From G965215045 sp965215045 (lineage in GTDB: Bacteria; Pseudomonadota; Gammaproteobacteria; JABABF01): 64,000 nucleotides of DNA. Below are positions 17,010 through 28,351 of the stretch, one piece after another. Both the position numbers and the translations under genes were made by a program. The notes beneath the pieces were generated by a model, which saw only the letters and a list, made by a program, of their open reading frames with translations, did no database searches and had not been told where the DNA came from. The first letter of the stretch is position 1. Every line of letters begins with the position of its first letter. Location of the stretch: positions 62,001 to 126,000 of the forward strand of contig OZ244031.1 of NCBI GenBank assembly GCA_965215045.1, read 5' to 3'.

Positions 17010-19201
17010 TTCTGGGCCAACTGCGCGAGCATCAGGAGCTGCACTCCCGGATGCTCCGGCCCGGCCGCTTGTGAAGGTGGGCGATATTCGCCGTCGGCCT
17101 GCAATTCCCAACTCTGTACCCGATCTTCCAGCATGCACTCCATGTCCTCCAGGATGCGCGTTGCCAGTTTCTTCCTGAGGACGGGAAACGCCACCTCGAT
17201 TCGATCCTCCAGGTTGCGATCCATCCAGTCGGCACTGGAGCAGTAGAGCTGTTGCGGGTCATTGAGAAAATAGTACACCCGGGAGTGTTCCAGGAAACGG
17301 CCGATAATCGACTTCACCCGGATGTTGTCGCTGATACCGGGCACGCCAGGTTTGAGACAGCAGACCCCGCGCACCAGCAAATCAACTTGCACCCCCGCCC
17401 TGGAGGCGTCGTACAGGGTGCGAATCACGGAGCGGGCGGTCAAGCCGTTCAACTTGGCGACAATCCGGGCCGGTTTGCCCGCCAGGGCCGCCTGCTTCTC
17501 CGCCTCGATCATTTTGAGCAGGCTTTTTTTCAGCTTGAACGGCGCGTGCAACAGCAGCTTGGGCCGGATCTTCTTGCCCATACCGGTAATCTGCTGGAAC
17601 ACCTTGTGCACGTCCGCCCCCAGCGTGTCGTCACAGGTGAGCAGGCCGTAATCCGTGTAGATCTCGGAAGTCTTGCGATGGTAGTTGCCGGTGCCCAGGT
17701 GTGCGTAATACTTGAGCTTGCCCTTTTCCCGGCGCACGATCAGCAGCATCTTGGCGTGCGTCTTGTAGCCCAGGACACCGTACACCACCACCACCCCGGC
17801 CTCCTGCAGAATGCTCGCAAAATGAATATTGTCCTCTTCGTCGAAGCGCGCACGCAATTCGATGACCGCGGTCACCTCCTTGCCGTTGCGCGCCGCCTCG
17901 GCCAGTGCTTCCACCATTTCCGAGGATTCATTGGTGCGGTACAGGGTTTGCTTGATCGACAGCACATCCGGATCCCTGGCCGCCTGGCGCACCCAGTCAA
18001 TGATGGGGATAAAGGACTGGTAGGGATGCAATAACAACTGGTCTTCGCGCCGCACCGCGGCAAAAATATCACAGCCTTCCTCCAGTGTCTCCGGGGTCCC
18101 GGGCGAAAAGCGCGGGAAGCGCAGATCGGGCCGGTACACCAACTCGCGCACGGTTATCATGCGCTGCAGGTTCACCGGGCCGTCCAGCAGGAACAGCTCA
18201 TCCTTTTCCAGGTTAAACCGCTGCAACAGGAAATCGGTCAGGAATTCCGGACACTCGCGGGCGACTTCCAGCTTGCTGGCGGCACCAAAACGCCGGGCGG
18301 GCAATTCGCCCTGCAGGGCACTGGCCATGTCCTCCACTTCCACGTTCTCCATCTCCAGGTCGGAATTGCGGGTCACCCGGAACTGGTGACACTCGGTGAC
18401 GCGCATACCGGGAAAAAATTCCTCGACGTGTTCGTGAATGATCGAAGACAGGAACACGAAGTTGTCGCCCTCGGGGATGATCTCCCGGGGAATCTTGACC
18501 AGCCGCGGCAGGGCCCGGGACACCGGCACGATGGCCAGGCCGCTTTCCCTGCCGAATGCATCCTTGCCCTCCAGGGAGAGGATAAAGTTCAGGCTCTTGT
18601 TGACCAGGCGCGGGAACGGATGCGCCGGGTCCAGGCCCAAAGGACTGATGACCGGCAGGACTTCATCGCGAAAGTAGCCCGCAGTCCATTCCCGTAACTT
18701 GGGTTGCCAGTTCTCACGGTCCAGGAAATGAATGCCCTCTTGGCGCAGGGATGGCAGCAACTCCCGGTTGAGAATGCCGTAGCACTCATCGAGTGCCCGA
18801 CGCACCTGCTCACTGATAATCTCCAGCGTCTGCTCGGGGTGCCGCCCGTCCGGGCCGATGCGCTGCCGGCCGGAATCGATTTGCTTCTTGAGACCGGATA
18901 CCCTGATTTCGTAAAACTCGTCCAGGTTGGAAATAAAAATCAGCAGGAACATCAGCCGTTCCAGCAGCGGGTGGTGCGGGTCCTTGGCCTGCTCCAGCAC
19001 GCGCAGGTTGAATTTCAGGTAGCTGAGTTCGCGGTTTTCATAATACTTGCCCTGGCCCAGGTCCGGTGCCTCTGCCAGCTGCGGGCCCTCGCCGTTCCGT
19101 ACACCGTCCGCGTCTTCGTGTGGCAGGACATCCTTCGACGCTTCCTGGATTCTCGCTCCCGTCAACTCCACCTCGGTATTCGCATCCGGAAATTCAGCCA
19201 T
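16994..19201 (-). CDS. ppk1: Polyphosphate kinase 1
   Basis: Reversible synthesis of polyphosphate from ATP. 735 residues with the N-domain block YENRELSYLKFNLRVLEQA, FISNLDEFYEIRVSGLKKQI, the autophosphorylated His in YKTHAKMLLIVRRE, the central IPIIDWVRQAARDPDVLSIKQ and the C-terminal phospholipase-D-like half SSADWMDRNLEDRIEVAFPV. About 45 acidic residues precede the homologous region. Convergent and overlapping with ppx by 16 bp, so synthesis and degradation genes are adjacent but read from opposite strands, unlike the ppk-ppx operon of E. coli. Confidence 0.96.
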   Translation of the reverse strand: MAEFPDANTEVELTGARIQEASKDVLPHEDADGVRNGEGPQLAEAPDLGQGKYYENRELSYLKFNLRVLEQAKDPHHPLLERLMFLLIFISNLDEFYEIRVSGLKKQIDSGRQRIGPDGRHPEQTLEIISEQVRRALDECYGILNRELLPSLRQEGIHFLDRENWQPKLREWTAGYFRDEVLPVISPLGLDPAHPFPRLVNKSLNFILSLEGKDAFGRESGLAIVPVSRALPRLVKIPREIIPEGDNFVFLSSIIHEHVEEFFPGMRVTECHQFRVTRNSDLEMENVEVEDMASALQGELPARRFGAASKLEVARECPEFLTDFLLQRFNLEKDELFLLDGPVNLQRMITVRELVYRPDLRFPRFSPGTPETLEEGCDIFAAVRREDQLLLHPYQSFIPIIDWVRQAARDPDVLSIKQTLYRTNESSEMVEALAEAARNGKEVTAVIELRARFDEEDNIHFASILQEAGVVVVYGVLGYKTHAKMLLIVRREKGKLKYYAHLGTGNYHRKTSEIYTDYGLLTCDDTLGADVHKVFQQITGMGKKIRPKLLLHAPFKLKKSLLKMIEAEKQAALAGKPARIVAKLNGLTARSVIRTLYDASRAGVQVDLLVRGVCCLKPGVPGISDNIRVKSIIGRFLEHSRVYYFLNDPQQLYCSSADWMDRNLEDRIEVAFPVLRKKLATRILEDMECMLEDRVQSWELQADGEYRPPSQAAGPEHPGVQLLMLAQLAQNYNPA

Positions 19202-19432
19202 GTCTTGTCATCCCCTTGCCGTGAACAGCTCCCTTTCAATTTACCGGCCAATGCAGAACAGCAGGGCAGGCCGGCAAAGTTTTCAGGGGATGGTGGAGTA
19301 TAGCACCCGGTTTCCAGGGCACCACAACCAGGGGGCGGTCGGGCAACGGGCGAGTCAGTTCCCGCCCGCCCTGCCCCGGTGCTCCGCCTCGTATCCGCTA
19401 TAATCGCACCCCACAAGTCCAGCCTTGGAACC

Positions 19433-19687
19433 ATGAGCGAAGAACAGGCAAGCCCGGAATCATCCTCCGAATTCAAACAATGGGAATGCGTGGTCTGCGG
19501 GTTTGTCTACGACGAGGCCGCGGGCATCCCGGAAGACGGCATCGCCCCGGGCACGCGCTGGGAGGATATCCCCGATGACTGGGAATGCCCGGAGTGCGGT
19601 GCCAGTAAATTTGATTTTGATCCCGCCCCGATCGAAGACGAACCCCCGGGCACGCTGCGCGGTGCAAGCGGTACCTCAGAAACCTGA
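19433..19687 (+). CDS. Rubredoxin
   Basis: Small Fe(SCys)4 electron carrier. 84 residues with both knuckles, CVVCGF (Cys19, Cys22) and CPECGA (Cys52, Cys55), and the intervening GIPEDGIAPGTRWEDIPDDW that is diagnostic of rubredoxins. It carries a short acidic/Ser-rich N-terminal extension and a 25-residue C-terminal tail. A TATAAT at 19399-19404 sits 29 bp before the ATG, although no good -35 is visible. Partner unknown: the neighbours include an acyl-CoA dehydrogenase on the other strand. Confidence 0.95.
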   Translation: MSEEQASPESSSEFKQWECVVCGFVYDEAAGIPEDGIAPGTRWEDIPDDWECPECGASKFDFDPAPIEDEPPGTLRGASGTSET

Positions 19688-20842
19688 TAATTCCGCGTAA
19701 CGGCGCAAGTGGAAAGCACTGTCGCCCAGCATCCGGGCGGCGACTTCCGCACGCTTGAGATAAAAACCGATCTCCAACTCATCGGTCATACCGATGCCAC
19801 CGTGCATCTGGATCGCCTCCCCGGCGGCTTCCAGGAAAACATCATTGGCGCGGCACTTGGCGGTGCTGGCCGCCAGGGCAAAGGCATGCCAGGCCTCCTC
19901 GCTGTCTTCGCGCATGGCCGTATCCGCGGCGTTCAGTGCCGCCAGCACGGCGGAGCGCGTCAATTCCAGTTCAGAAAAAAGATGCGCCGCGCGATGCTGC
20001 AGAGCCTGGAAGGTTCCGATCTTGACGCCGAACTGTTCGCGCTCCTTGAGATAGGCCACGGTGCGTTCAAACACCTCCAGGGCACCGCCCAGCATCTCTG
20101 CGGCCAGGGCACTGCGCCCGCAGTCCAGGGCCCGCTCCAGGGCCTGCCAGGCACCGCCCACCTTCCCCAACAGCCGGGCCGGCGTATTGTCAAAACTAAA
20201 ATTTGCAGCGTTGCGCGCATCGATCATGATCGTCCTCTGGCAGCGCAGTCCCGGGGCATCCGGCTCGACCAGGAACAGGCTCAGCCCGCGCCGGCTGCCC
20301 GCTTTGCCGGAGTTGCGCCCGATCACCAGCAGGCGGTCCGCACTGTGTCCATCGGGCACGAAACACTTGGTGCCCGTGAGCAGCCAGCCCTTGTCCTCCC
20401 CGCGCCTGGCCTGCAGGGCCACGGCTTCGGGCGCATGCCGGTTTTGTTCCTCCAGGGCCAGGGCATAACAGCTGCTGCCGGCGGCGAGCGGCGGCAGGTA
20501 TTCCCGCTGCTGTTTTTTATTCGCCCCGTACAAGAGCAGCGGGGCGCAGACACCCACGCTTTGCAACAACGGCGAGGCACTGAGATTGCGCCCGCTGGCA
20601 AGCAATACCAGGCCCAGGCCGCTGAAACCGAAATCCAGGCCGCCGACGGACTCCGGAAGGGCGATGGCACTCCAGCCCTGGTCCACCACCTGGCGCCACA
20701 AGTCCAGGGAATACCCGCGCGGGTCCTCGCTGTCGCGCAGCTGACGCAGCTGCGCCACCGGTGCCTGCTCGGCAAACAGTGCCTGCGCACTCTCCTGCAG
20801 CATCCGCTGTTCCTCGCTCAGCAGTTGCCCCATTTCTGTCAT
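19676..20842 (-). CDS. Acyl-CoA dehydrogenase family protein
   Basis: FAD enzyme that introduces a trans-2 double bond in acyl-CoA esters. 388 residues with the three-domain layout: the N-terminal helical part (LSEEQRMLQESAQALFAEQA), beta-domain (YALALEEQNRH, GWLLTGTKCFVPDG) and C-terminal helices with EREQFGVKIGTFQALQHRAA and AIQMHGGIGMTDELEIGFYLKRA. The beta domain is divergent, as in the FadE-type enzymes paired in heterodimers by sterol- or aromatic-degrading bacteria. The ATG at 20842 follows GGGGAG at good spacing. Its 3' end overlaps the convergent rubredoxin gene by 12 bp. Substrate not determinable. Confidence 0.9.
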   Translation of the reverse strand: MTEMGQLLSEEQRMLQESAQALFAEQAPVAQLRQLRDSEDPRGYSLDLWRQVVDQGWSAIALPESVGGLDFGFSGLGLVLLASGRNLSASPLLQSVGVCAPLLLYGANKKQQREYLPPLAAGSSCYALALEEQNRHAPEAVALQARRGEDKGWLLTGTKCFVPDGHSADRLLVIGRNSGKAGSRRGLSLFLVEPDAPGLRCQRTIMIDARNAANFSFDNTPARLLGKVGGAWQALERALDCGRSALAAEMLGGALEVFERTVAYLKEREQFGVKIGTFQALQHRAAHLFSELELTRSAVLAALNAADTAMREDSEEAWHAFALAASTAKCRANDVFLEAAGEAIQMHGGIGMTDELEIGFYLKRAEVAARMLGDSAFHLRRYAELSGF

Positions 20843-21012
20843 CGGTATTCTCCCCGTAAATCCCCTCTTTGCGCGCGGCTTTAGCAGCCCGGTGCGCAAG
20901 TGCCACACCCTGCAGGAAATGCCTGCACCGGGCACCGGGGCGTCATTGTACATGGGAACAGTTGCTATACTTTCGCCCCAGGTACAAACCTATCCGGCCG
21001 GAGATTTCTACA

Positions 21013-21762
21013 ATGCAACGTTTCAAAGACAAAGTCGTCATCGTCACCGGTGCCGCTTCCGGCATCGGGCGCGCCACCGCCATCCGCTTCGGCGAAGAAG
21101 CTGCCCGTGTGTTTTGCGTGGACCTGCAGGAAGAGCTGCTGCAGGAGACCGCCGCAGAAATTGAAAAGAACGGCGGACAGGCCCGGGCCCGGGTATGCGA
21201 CGTCAGCCAGGAAAAAGAGGTGCGGGAGTGTGTCGCCGACTGCGTCGAACAATTCCAGGGCATCGACGTGCTGGCACACCTGGCCGGTATTCTCAAGTTC
21301 TCTCATTTCAGCGAGATGGAATTCTCGGACTGGAAAAAAATCATCGATGTCAACCTGGGCGGCACCTTCCTGTTCTGCCGCGAGACCATCCCCCACCTGG
21401 AAAAACGCAAGGGCTGCATCATCAATGCCTCTTCCAGTTCCGGCCTGGTGGGCCTGCCGTACGGCGTCGCCTACAGCGCCTCCAAGGGCGGTGTGCGACT
21501 GCTCACACGCAGCCTGGCAGTGGAGTACATCAAGCGCGGCGTGCGCGTCAATTGCATCTGTCCGGCGGGCATCCGCACCCCGCTGTCTGCGGCACCGATT
21601 CCCGAGGGCGCGGAAATGGAACTGCTCACGGGACATGAGAATGTCGCCGGCATCTGGGGCGTGCCCGACGATGTCGCCCGGGCGGTGCTGCTCCTGGCTT
21701 CCGATGAAGCCAGCCACCTGAACGGGGTGTCCCTGCGCGTCGACGCCGGCACCCTGTCCTGA
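21013..21762 (+). CDS. Short-chain dehydrogenase/reductase (SDR)
   Basis: Classical SDR of 249 residues: cofactor motif TGAASGIGRA, an acidic residue after the second strand (CVDLQEE, favouring NAD(H)), LAHLAGILKF in place of NNAG, active-site Ser in NASSSSGLVG and the YSASK catalytic Tyr/Lys. Start chosen at the ATG where homology begins. An aldo/keto reductase follows within 20 bp on the same strand, so the two are probably cotranscribed. Substrate unknown. Confidence 0.92.
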   Translation: MQRFKDKVVIVTGAASGIGRATAIRFGEEAARVFCVDLQEELLQETAAEIEKNGGQARARVCDVSQEKEVRECVADCVEQFQGIDVLAHLAGILKFSHFSEMEFSDWKKIIDVNLGGTFLFCRETIPHLEKRKGCIINASSSSGLVGLPYGVAYSASKGGVRLLTRSLAVEYIKRGVRVNCICPAGIRTPLSAAPIPEGAEMELLTGHENVAGIWGVPDDVARAVLLLASDEASHLNGVSLRVDAGTLS

Positions 21763-21767
21763 GGCCG

Positions 21768-22766
<999 letters not shown>

Positions 22767-22780
22767 GAGCAGCCGGCGGC

Positions 22781-24109
22781 CTATTCCTCTTCGGCCTCCG
22801 TCTCTGCCCTCTTCTCCACGCGCAGCAGCAGCCGCCCCCGCGCAAGGCGCGCCCGCACCCGCTCCCCGCTCCGCACCTGGGAGGCCCGGTACAGCACCTG
22901 GCCCGTGTTCTCCCGCTGTAACACCGCGTAACCGCGCTGCAGCACCTGCAGGGGATTCATCAGCCGCAGGCTCTCTTCCAGGCCCTCGCATCGCACCCGA
23001 TGCTGTTCCAGGAACCGCTCCATCGCCCCCAGCAGGCGCAGGCGCAGTTCCCCGGGCACGGACTGCAGGTGCTGCAACTGCACCTGGCAGGCGCGGCGCA
23101 GGCGCCGCTCCAGTTCATCGCTGCGCTGCTGCAGGTTCTGCACCCGTTCCCGCGGATGGCGCAGCCGCGCCCGGGCAGTGGACAGCCGCAGCCGATGCTC
23201 GCGCAGCGTCTGCTGTGCGCTCTCGGCCAGCCCTTCGGCCAGGGATTGCAGTTTCTGCAGCAGCTGCTCCCGGTCGGGACTCAGGAGTTCCGCCGCCGCC
23301 GAGGGCGTGGCAGCGCGCACATCGGCGGCAAAATCCGCGAGGCTGAAATCGATCTCATGGCCCACGGCACTGACCACGGGCAGGCGGCTCGCCACAATGG
23401 CGCGCACCAGTTGCTCATCGTTAAAACACCACAGGTCCTCGGGCGAACCCCCGCCCCGGGTCAGCAGGATTACATCCAGCGGCGGTGACTGTGCGGCGGC
23501 GATATCATTCGCCCGCCGCAGTGCGGCGATGATCGCCCCGGGTGCGGCATCGCCCTGCACCGGCACCGGCAGCACGGTGACATGGAGCAGCGGGAAACGC
23601 CGCTGGAACACGCTCAGCACGTCGTGCAGGGCGGCCCCGGACTCGGAACTGATCACGGCGATGTGGTGAATGGTCCCAGGCCATCCCTTCTTGCGCTCCT
23701 CTGCAAACAGGCCTTCGGCTGCCAGTTTGGCCTTGAGTTCCTCGAAGGCGCGCTGCAGTGCACCCGCCCCCGCCTCCTCCAGGCGCGTTGCAATCATCTG
23801 GTAATTGCCGCGGTTCACGTAGAGACTCAGGCGGCCCTGCACCTGCACCAGCTGCCCCACCCGGGGCGCAAAGCGCACCTGGCGATTGTCGCTGCGAAAC
23901 ATCGCGCAGTTCAGTTGCGCCGGGGCCTCCTGGTCCTTGATGCTGAAATACCAGTGCCCGGAAGCCGGCTGGCTGAAATGGTCGATCTCCCCTTCGACCA
24001 CCACCAGGGGAAAGGCGGTCTCCAGGCGATCGCGCACCAATTCGTTGATTTCGCTGACCGTGTAGACCTGGTTCTGTGCGGGAGACCCGGCCCCCGAAGT
24101 GACGGACAT
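22781..24109 (-). CDS. xseA: Exodeoxyribonuclease VII large subunit
   Basis: Catalytic subunit of exonuclease VII, which degrades single-stranded DNA from both ends. 442 residues: an N-terminal OB fold (VYTVSEINELVRDRLE, GEIDHFSQPASGHWYFSIKD), the core with HHIAVISSESGAALHDVLSV, DVILLTRGGGSPEDLWCFND and PVVSAVGHEIDFSLADFAAD, and a long helical, Arg-rich C-terminal coiled coil. The small subunit XseB is not in the window. It is divergent from the acyl-CoA synthetase gene. The ATG at 24109 starts the homologous region. Confidence 0.95.
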   Translation of the reverse strand: MSVTSGAGSPAQNQVYTVSEINELVRDRLETAFPLVVVEGEIDHFSQPASGHWYFSIKDQEAPAQLNCAMFRSDNRQVRFAPRVGQLVQVQGRLSLYVNRGNYQMIATRLEEAGAGALQRAFEELKAKLAAEGLFAEERKKGWPGTIHHIAVISSESGAALHDVLSVFQRRFPLLHVTVLPVPVQGDAAPGAIIAALRRANDIAAAQSPPLDVILLTRGGGSPEDLWCFNDEQLVRAIVASRLPVVSAVGHEIDFSLADFAADVRAATPSAAAELLSPDREQLLQKLQSLAEGLAESAQQTLREHRLRLSTARARLRHPRERVQNLQQRSDELERRLRRACQVQLQHLQSVPGELRLRLLGAMERFLEQHRVRCEGLEESLRLMNPLQVLQRGYAVLQRENTGQVLYRASQVRSGERVRARLARGRLLLRVEKRAETEAEEE

Positions 24110-24180
24110 TGCACTGCCCCTGTCTGGCAATGGTAGTATATGGAGTTCATTGTACAAGCGTACCTGCAGGGGGAAAAACA

Positions 24181-25734
24181 ATGGCGACTTGCGGCTTTTG
24201 GAAATTGGCGGCCGAAGAACCGGAGGCCCTGGCCCTGGTGGACCCGGATGGCCGGGAATGGTCCCGCCAGGAGCTGTTCTTCGAGTCCAACCGGATCGCC
24301 CATGCCCTGCAGGGCATGGGTCTCAAGACCAATGACACGGTGGCGATGCTGTTGCCCAATTGCGCCGAGTTTTTCACCGTCGCTTTCGCCACCCAGCAGA
24401 TCGGTCTCTACCTGGTGCCGATCAACTGGCACCTGGCAGGCCCCGAGGTCGCCTATATCCTGGAAGATTCCGAGGCCAGGGTTTTCGTCTGCCACGAACA
24501 GGTCGCAGAACCCGCCGCCCGGGCCATACAGGAAGTCTCAACCGAGCCGGCCGCTTTCATGGTCGGTGCCAAGACACCGCCCGACGGTTTTCGTCCATAT
24601 TCCGAACTGCCGGCAGGACAGCCGGAGGACCTGCCGGAGAACCGCAGCGCCGGGGCGGTCATGAATTACACCTCCGGCACCACCGGTAAACCCAAGGGCG
24701 TGCGCCGCGCCCTGACCGGCCTCGACCCCGACACGGCCGGGGAACTCATGGGCTTCACCCAGCAGATCTTCGGCGTCAAGCCCGCGGACGGCAACGTGCA
24801 TATCGTCGGTTCGCCGCTCTACCACACCGCGGTGTTCGTCTGGGCGAACAGTGCCCTGCAGATGGGACACCCGGTGGTGGTCATGGAGAAATGGGACTCC
24901 GAGGAAATGCTGCGCCTGACCGAAAAATACCGGGTCAGCACCAGCCACATGGTGCCGACGCAGTTCCGCCGCCTGCTGTTGCTGCCGGAGGAGACCCGTA
25001 AAAAATACGACCTCTCCTCCCTGCGTTACATGATCCACGCCGCGGCACCCTGCCCGCCGGAGATCAAGCGACAGATGCTCGACTGGTGGGGACCCGTGGT
25101 CTACGAATACTACGCCGCTACCGAGGGCGGCGGCACCATGGTCAGCCCCGAGGAATGGCTGCGCTACCCGGGCACGGTCGGCAAGGCCTGGCCGCAATCC
25201 GATGTCAAGATCTATGACGACGACGGCAAGGAACTGCCGCCCGGGGAACAGGGCACGGTCTACATGCTGACCAACGCCGCCATGGATTTCGAATACCGCG
25301 GCGATGCCAAGAAAACCAGGGACAATCGCCTCGGCGATTATTTCACCGTCGGCGACATCGGGTACCTCAACGAGGACGGCTACCTGTTCCTCTGCGATCG
25401 CAAGATCGACATGATCATTTCCGGCGGTGCCAACATCTACCCGGCGGAGATCGAGAACGTCCTGATCCAGCATCCCAAGGTGGCCGATGTCGCGGTATTC
25501 GGCATTCCGCACCCCGACTGGGGCGAGGAGATCAAGGCGGTGGTGCAACCCGCCAACGGTGCCGAAGACCCGGATGCACTGACCCGGGAACTCATGGATT
25601 TCTGTGCCGACAAGCTGGCCAAGATGAAGTGGCCGCGCTCCATCGATTACCTGGAGGAGTTGCCGCGGGACCCGAACGGCAAGTTGTACAAACGCCGCTT
25701 GCGCGACCCGTACTGGGAAAAAACCAAGATCTGA
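24181..25734 (+). CDS. AMP-dependent acyl-CoA synthetase (fatty-acid or related carboxylate CoA ligase)
   Basis: ANL-superfamily ligase (517 residues) that activates a carboxylic acid via an acyl-AMP to its CoA thioester. Visible motifs: the P-loop NYTSGTTGKPKGVRR near 162-176, YYAATEGGGTMVS, the hinge YFTVGDIGYLNEDGYLFLCDRK, ISGGANIYPAEIENVL and the C-terminal catalytic Lys in PRDPNGKLYKRRLRD. SD-like AGGGGG lies upstream of the ATG. It resembles FadD3/FadD13-like acyl-CoA synthetases; the exact substrate cannot be read from sequence. Neighbouring acyl-CoA dehydrogenase and SDRs suggest a dispersed lipid or steroid side-chain degradation set. Confidence 0.9.
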   Translation: MATCGFWKLAAEEPEALALVDPDGREWSRQELFFESNRIAHALQGMGLKTNDTVAMLLPNCAEFFTVAFATQQIGLYLVPINWHLAGPEVAYILEDSEARVFVCHEQVAEPAARAIQEVSTEPAAFMVGAKTPPDGFRPYSELPAGQPEDLPENRSAGAVMNYTSGTTGKPKGVRRALTGLDPDTAGELMGFTQQIFGVKPADGNVHIVGSPLYHTAVFVWANSALQMGHPVVVMEKWDSEEMLRLTEKYRVSTSHMVPTQFRRLLLLPEETRKKYDLSSLRYMIHAAAPCPPEIKRQMLDWWGPVVYEYYAATEGGGTMVSPEEWLRYPGTVGKAWPQSDVKIYDDDGKELPPGEQGTVYMLTNAAMDFEYRGDAKKTRDNRLGDYFTVGDIGYLNEDGYLFLCDRKIDMIISGGANIYPAEIENVLIQHPKVADVAVFGIPHPDWGEEIKAVVQPANGAEDPDALTRELMDFCADKLAKMKWPRSIDYLEELPRDPNGKLYKRRLRDPYWEKTKI

Positions 25735-25761
25735 ACCCCGGGCCGGGGCGCACCGGTTTTC

Positions 25762-26571
25762 TTAAGTCGCCTTTTTCTTAAGCGCGTTGCGCTCGGCCAT
25801 GAGCACCATCCGCCATTGCATCGCCGGCATCCAGAAACGCATCCAGCTGAGCCACTTGGCACTGAAGCCCGGGCGCAGTATGCCGCTGCCCCGGCTCTCG
25901 ATGAATTTTTCGATCTCTTCGACGATGAATTCCGGCTTGGCGAAACTGCCCTGCTCTGCGCCCATGCGCAGCACCTCCGAGGCGGAAGTATCCAGGGCCT
26001 GCTGAATTAACGGCGTATTGGTCGCCGGCGGCTGCACCACCACGATACGCAGGCCGCTGTCGATGTTTTCCCGCATCAGTTGTTCACCGAACAGGTTCAC
26101 CGCCGCCTTGCTCGCCGAGTAGGCACCCATGTTCGGTGCCAGCACATGACCGGCGATAGAGCCGAACAGGATGATGTCGCCGCTGCGGCGCTCCAGCATC
26201 TCCGGCAGTACCGCCTTGACCATGTAGACCGTGCCGCTGTAATTGATATCGTTGATGCGCACGATCTCTTCGGCACTCATCTGCGCCAGCTCCTGGTTGG
26301 GCATGATCGCCGCCGCATGCGTCAGACGCTGGACCGGTCCGTGTTCTTCCCACACGCGCCGGGCCGTCTGCTGCACCTCCTGCCAATTGGCGATGTCGCA
26401 ACGGTACGGGTAAATATTTTCGGCCTCGGCCGCCGTCTCCTGCAGCTTCTCCTCCACGACATCAAAAATTGCGACCTTGGCCCCCCGCGCAGCGAGTGCC
26501 AGGGCGGACAGCCGCCCCATGCCGCTCGCCCCGCCCGTGACAATGACCGCCTGGTCCCGAAAATCCGTCAT
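25762..26571 (-). CDS. Short-chain dehydrogenase/reductase (SDR)
   Basis: 269 residues. Cofactor motif TGGASGMGRL, Asp after the second strand (IFDVVEEKL), HAAAIMPN in place of NNAG, the catalytic Ser in LFGSIAGHVLAPN and YSASK with Tyr/Lys. The C-terminal 50 residues carry a hydrophobic, Trp/Met-rich stretch (WLSWMRFWMPAMQWRMVLM) that could associate with the membrane. GGGGGAA precedes the ATG. Convergent with the acyl-CoA synthetase (27-bp gap). Substrate unknown. Confidence 0.9.
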   Translation of the reverse strand: MTDFRDQAVIVTGGASGMGRLSALALAARGAKVAIFDVVEEKLQETAAEAENIYPYRCDIANWQEVQQTARRVWEEHGPVQRLTHAAAIMPNQELAQMSAEEIVRINDINYSGTVYMVKAVLPEMLERRSGDIILFGSIAGHVLAPNMGAYSASKAAVNLFGEQLMRENIDSGLRIVVVQPPATNTPLIQQALDTSASEVLRMGAEQGSFAKPEFIVEEIEKFIESRGSGILRPGFSAKWLSWMRFWMPAMQWRMVLMAERNALKKKAT

Positions 26572-26722
26572 CTTAGTATTCCCCCGTGCTTATAAAAATC
26601 AGTGTTTCCGGCCCCGGTGTCCGGGGAATTCGACCCTCCCCGGGCAGCCCCGGATACACCCGGAAAACCGGCTTGAGATTATACTAGTCTGCATCGGGTT
26701 TCACGCACGGGAGAACCGGAAA

Positions 26723-27211
26723 ATGAACGAAGAAAAGAAAGCAGTCACCCTGATGACGCCCGGCCAGGAGCGTTTCGGACGCTGGATGATCAAGTATGTC
26801 GCCCGCTTGCAAGTGCTCGTCTACCGCCTGAGCAAGGGCAAGTTCCTCAACACTTTCAACGGCGGGGCGGTGGTGCTGGTGGAAATGCGCCAGCGCGATA
26901 CCGGCAAATTCCAGACCCTGCCGCTGGTGTATGCCCAGGATGGGGAAAATGTCCTGATCGCCGCCTCCCTGGGCGGCATGTCCAGGCACCCGAACTGGTA
27001 TCACAACCTGGTCGCCTGTCCGCGCGTGGTGATTCAAATCGGCGCAGAGCGGCGCAAGGTGTTGGCACGCGAAGTGGAATCACAAGAGGAAGCCGACGCC
27101 GTCTGGGCGAAGCTGGATGAAGCGTACCCGGATTTTGCCGAGTACCGGGAGCGCGCCACCCTGTCCGCCCGCCGCATCCCCCTGTTCGTCCTGGAACCGC
27201 GCACAGAGTAA
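26723..27211 (+). CDS. Nitroreductase/deazaflavin-dependent oxidoreductase of the DDN family
   Basis: 162-residue single-domain protein with the split beta-barrel pattern of the mycobacterial Ddn/Rv3547 family, which binds F420H2: an N-terminal helix (FGRWMIKYVARLQVLVYRLS), then LVYAQDGENVLIAASLGGMSRHPNWYHNLVACPRVVIQIG, in which ASxGGxxxxPxWyhNL is the family hallmark. Family members reduce quinones, nitroimidazoles or other activated compounds with F420H2, although some use FMN. F420 biosynthesis genes at the right end of this window make F420 use plausible here. GGGAG precedes the ATG. Confidence 0.82.
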   Translation: MNEEKKAVTLMTPGQERFGRWMIKYVARLQVLVYRLSKGKFLNTFNGGAVVLVEMRQRDTGKFQTLPLVYAQDGENVLIAASLGGMSRHPNWYHNLVACPRVVIQIGAERRKVLAREVESQEEADAVWAKLDEAYPDFAEYRERATLSARRIPLFVLEPRTE

Positions 27212-27217
27212 AGCCCC

Positions 27218-28303
<1,086 letters not shown>

Positions 28304-28351
28304 GCCGGCGTCCCGCCCCGGCGCAATGGCTGTCGTCGGCGCGGCCAGTGC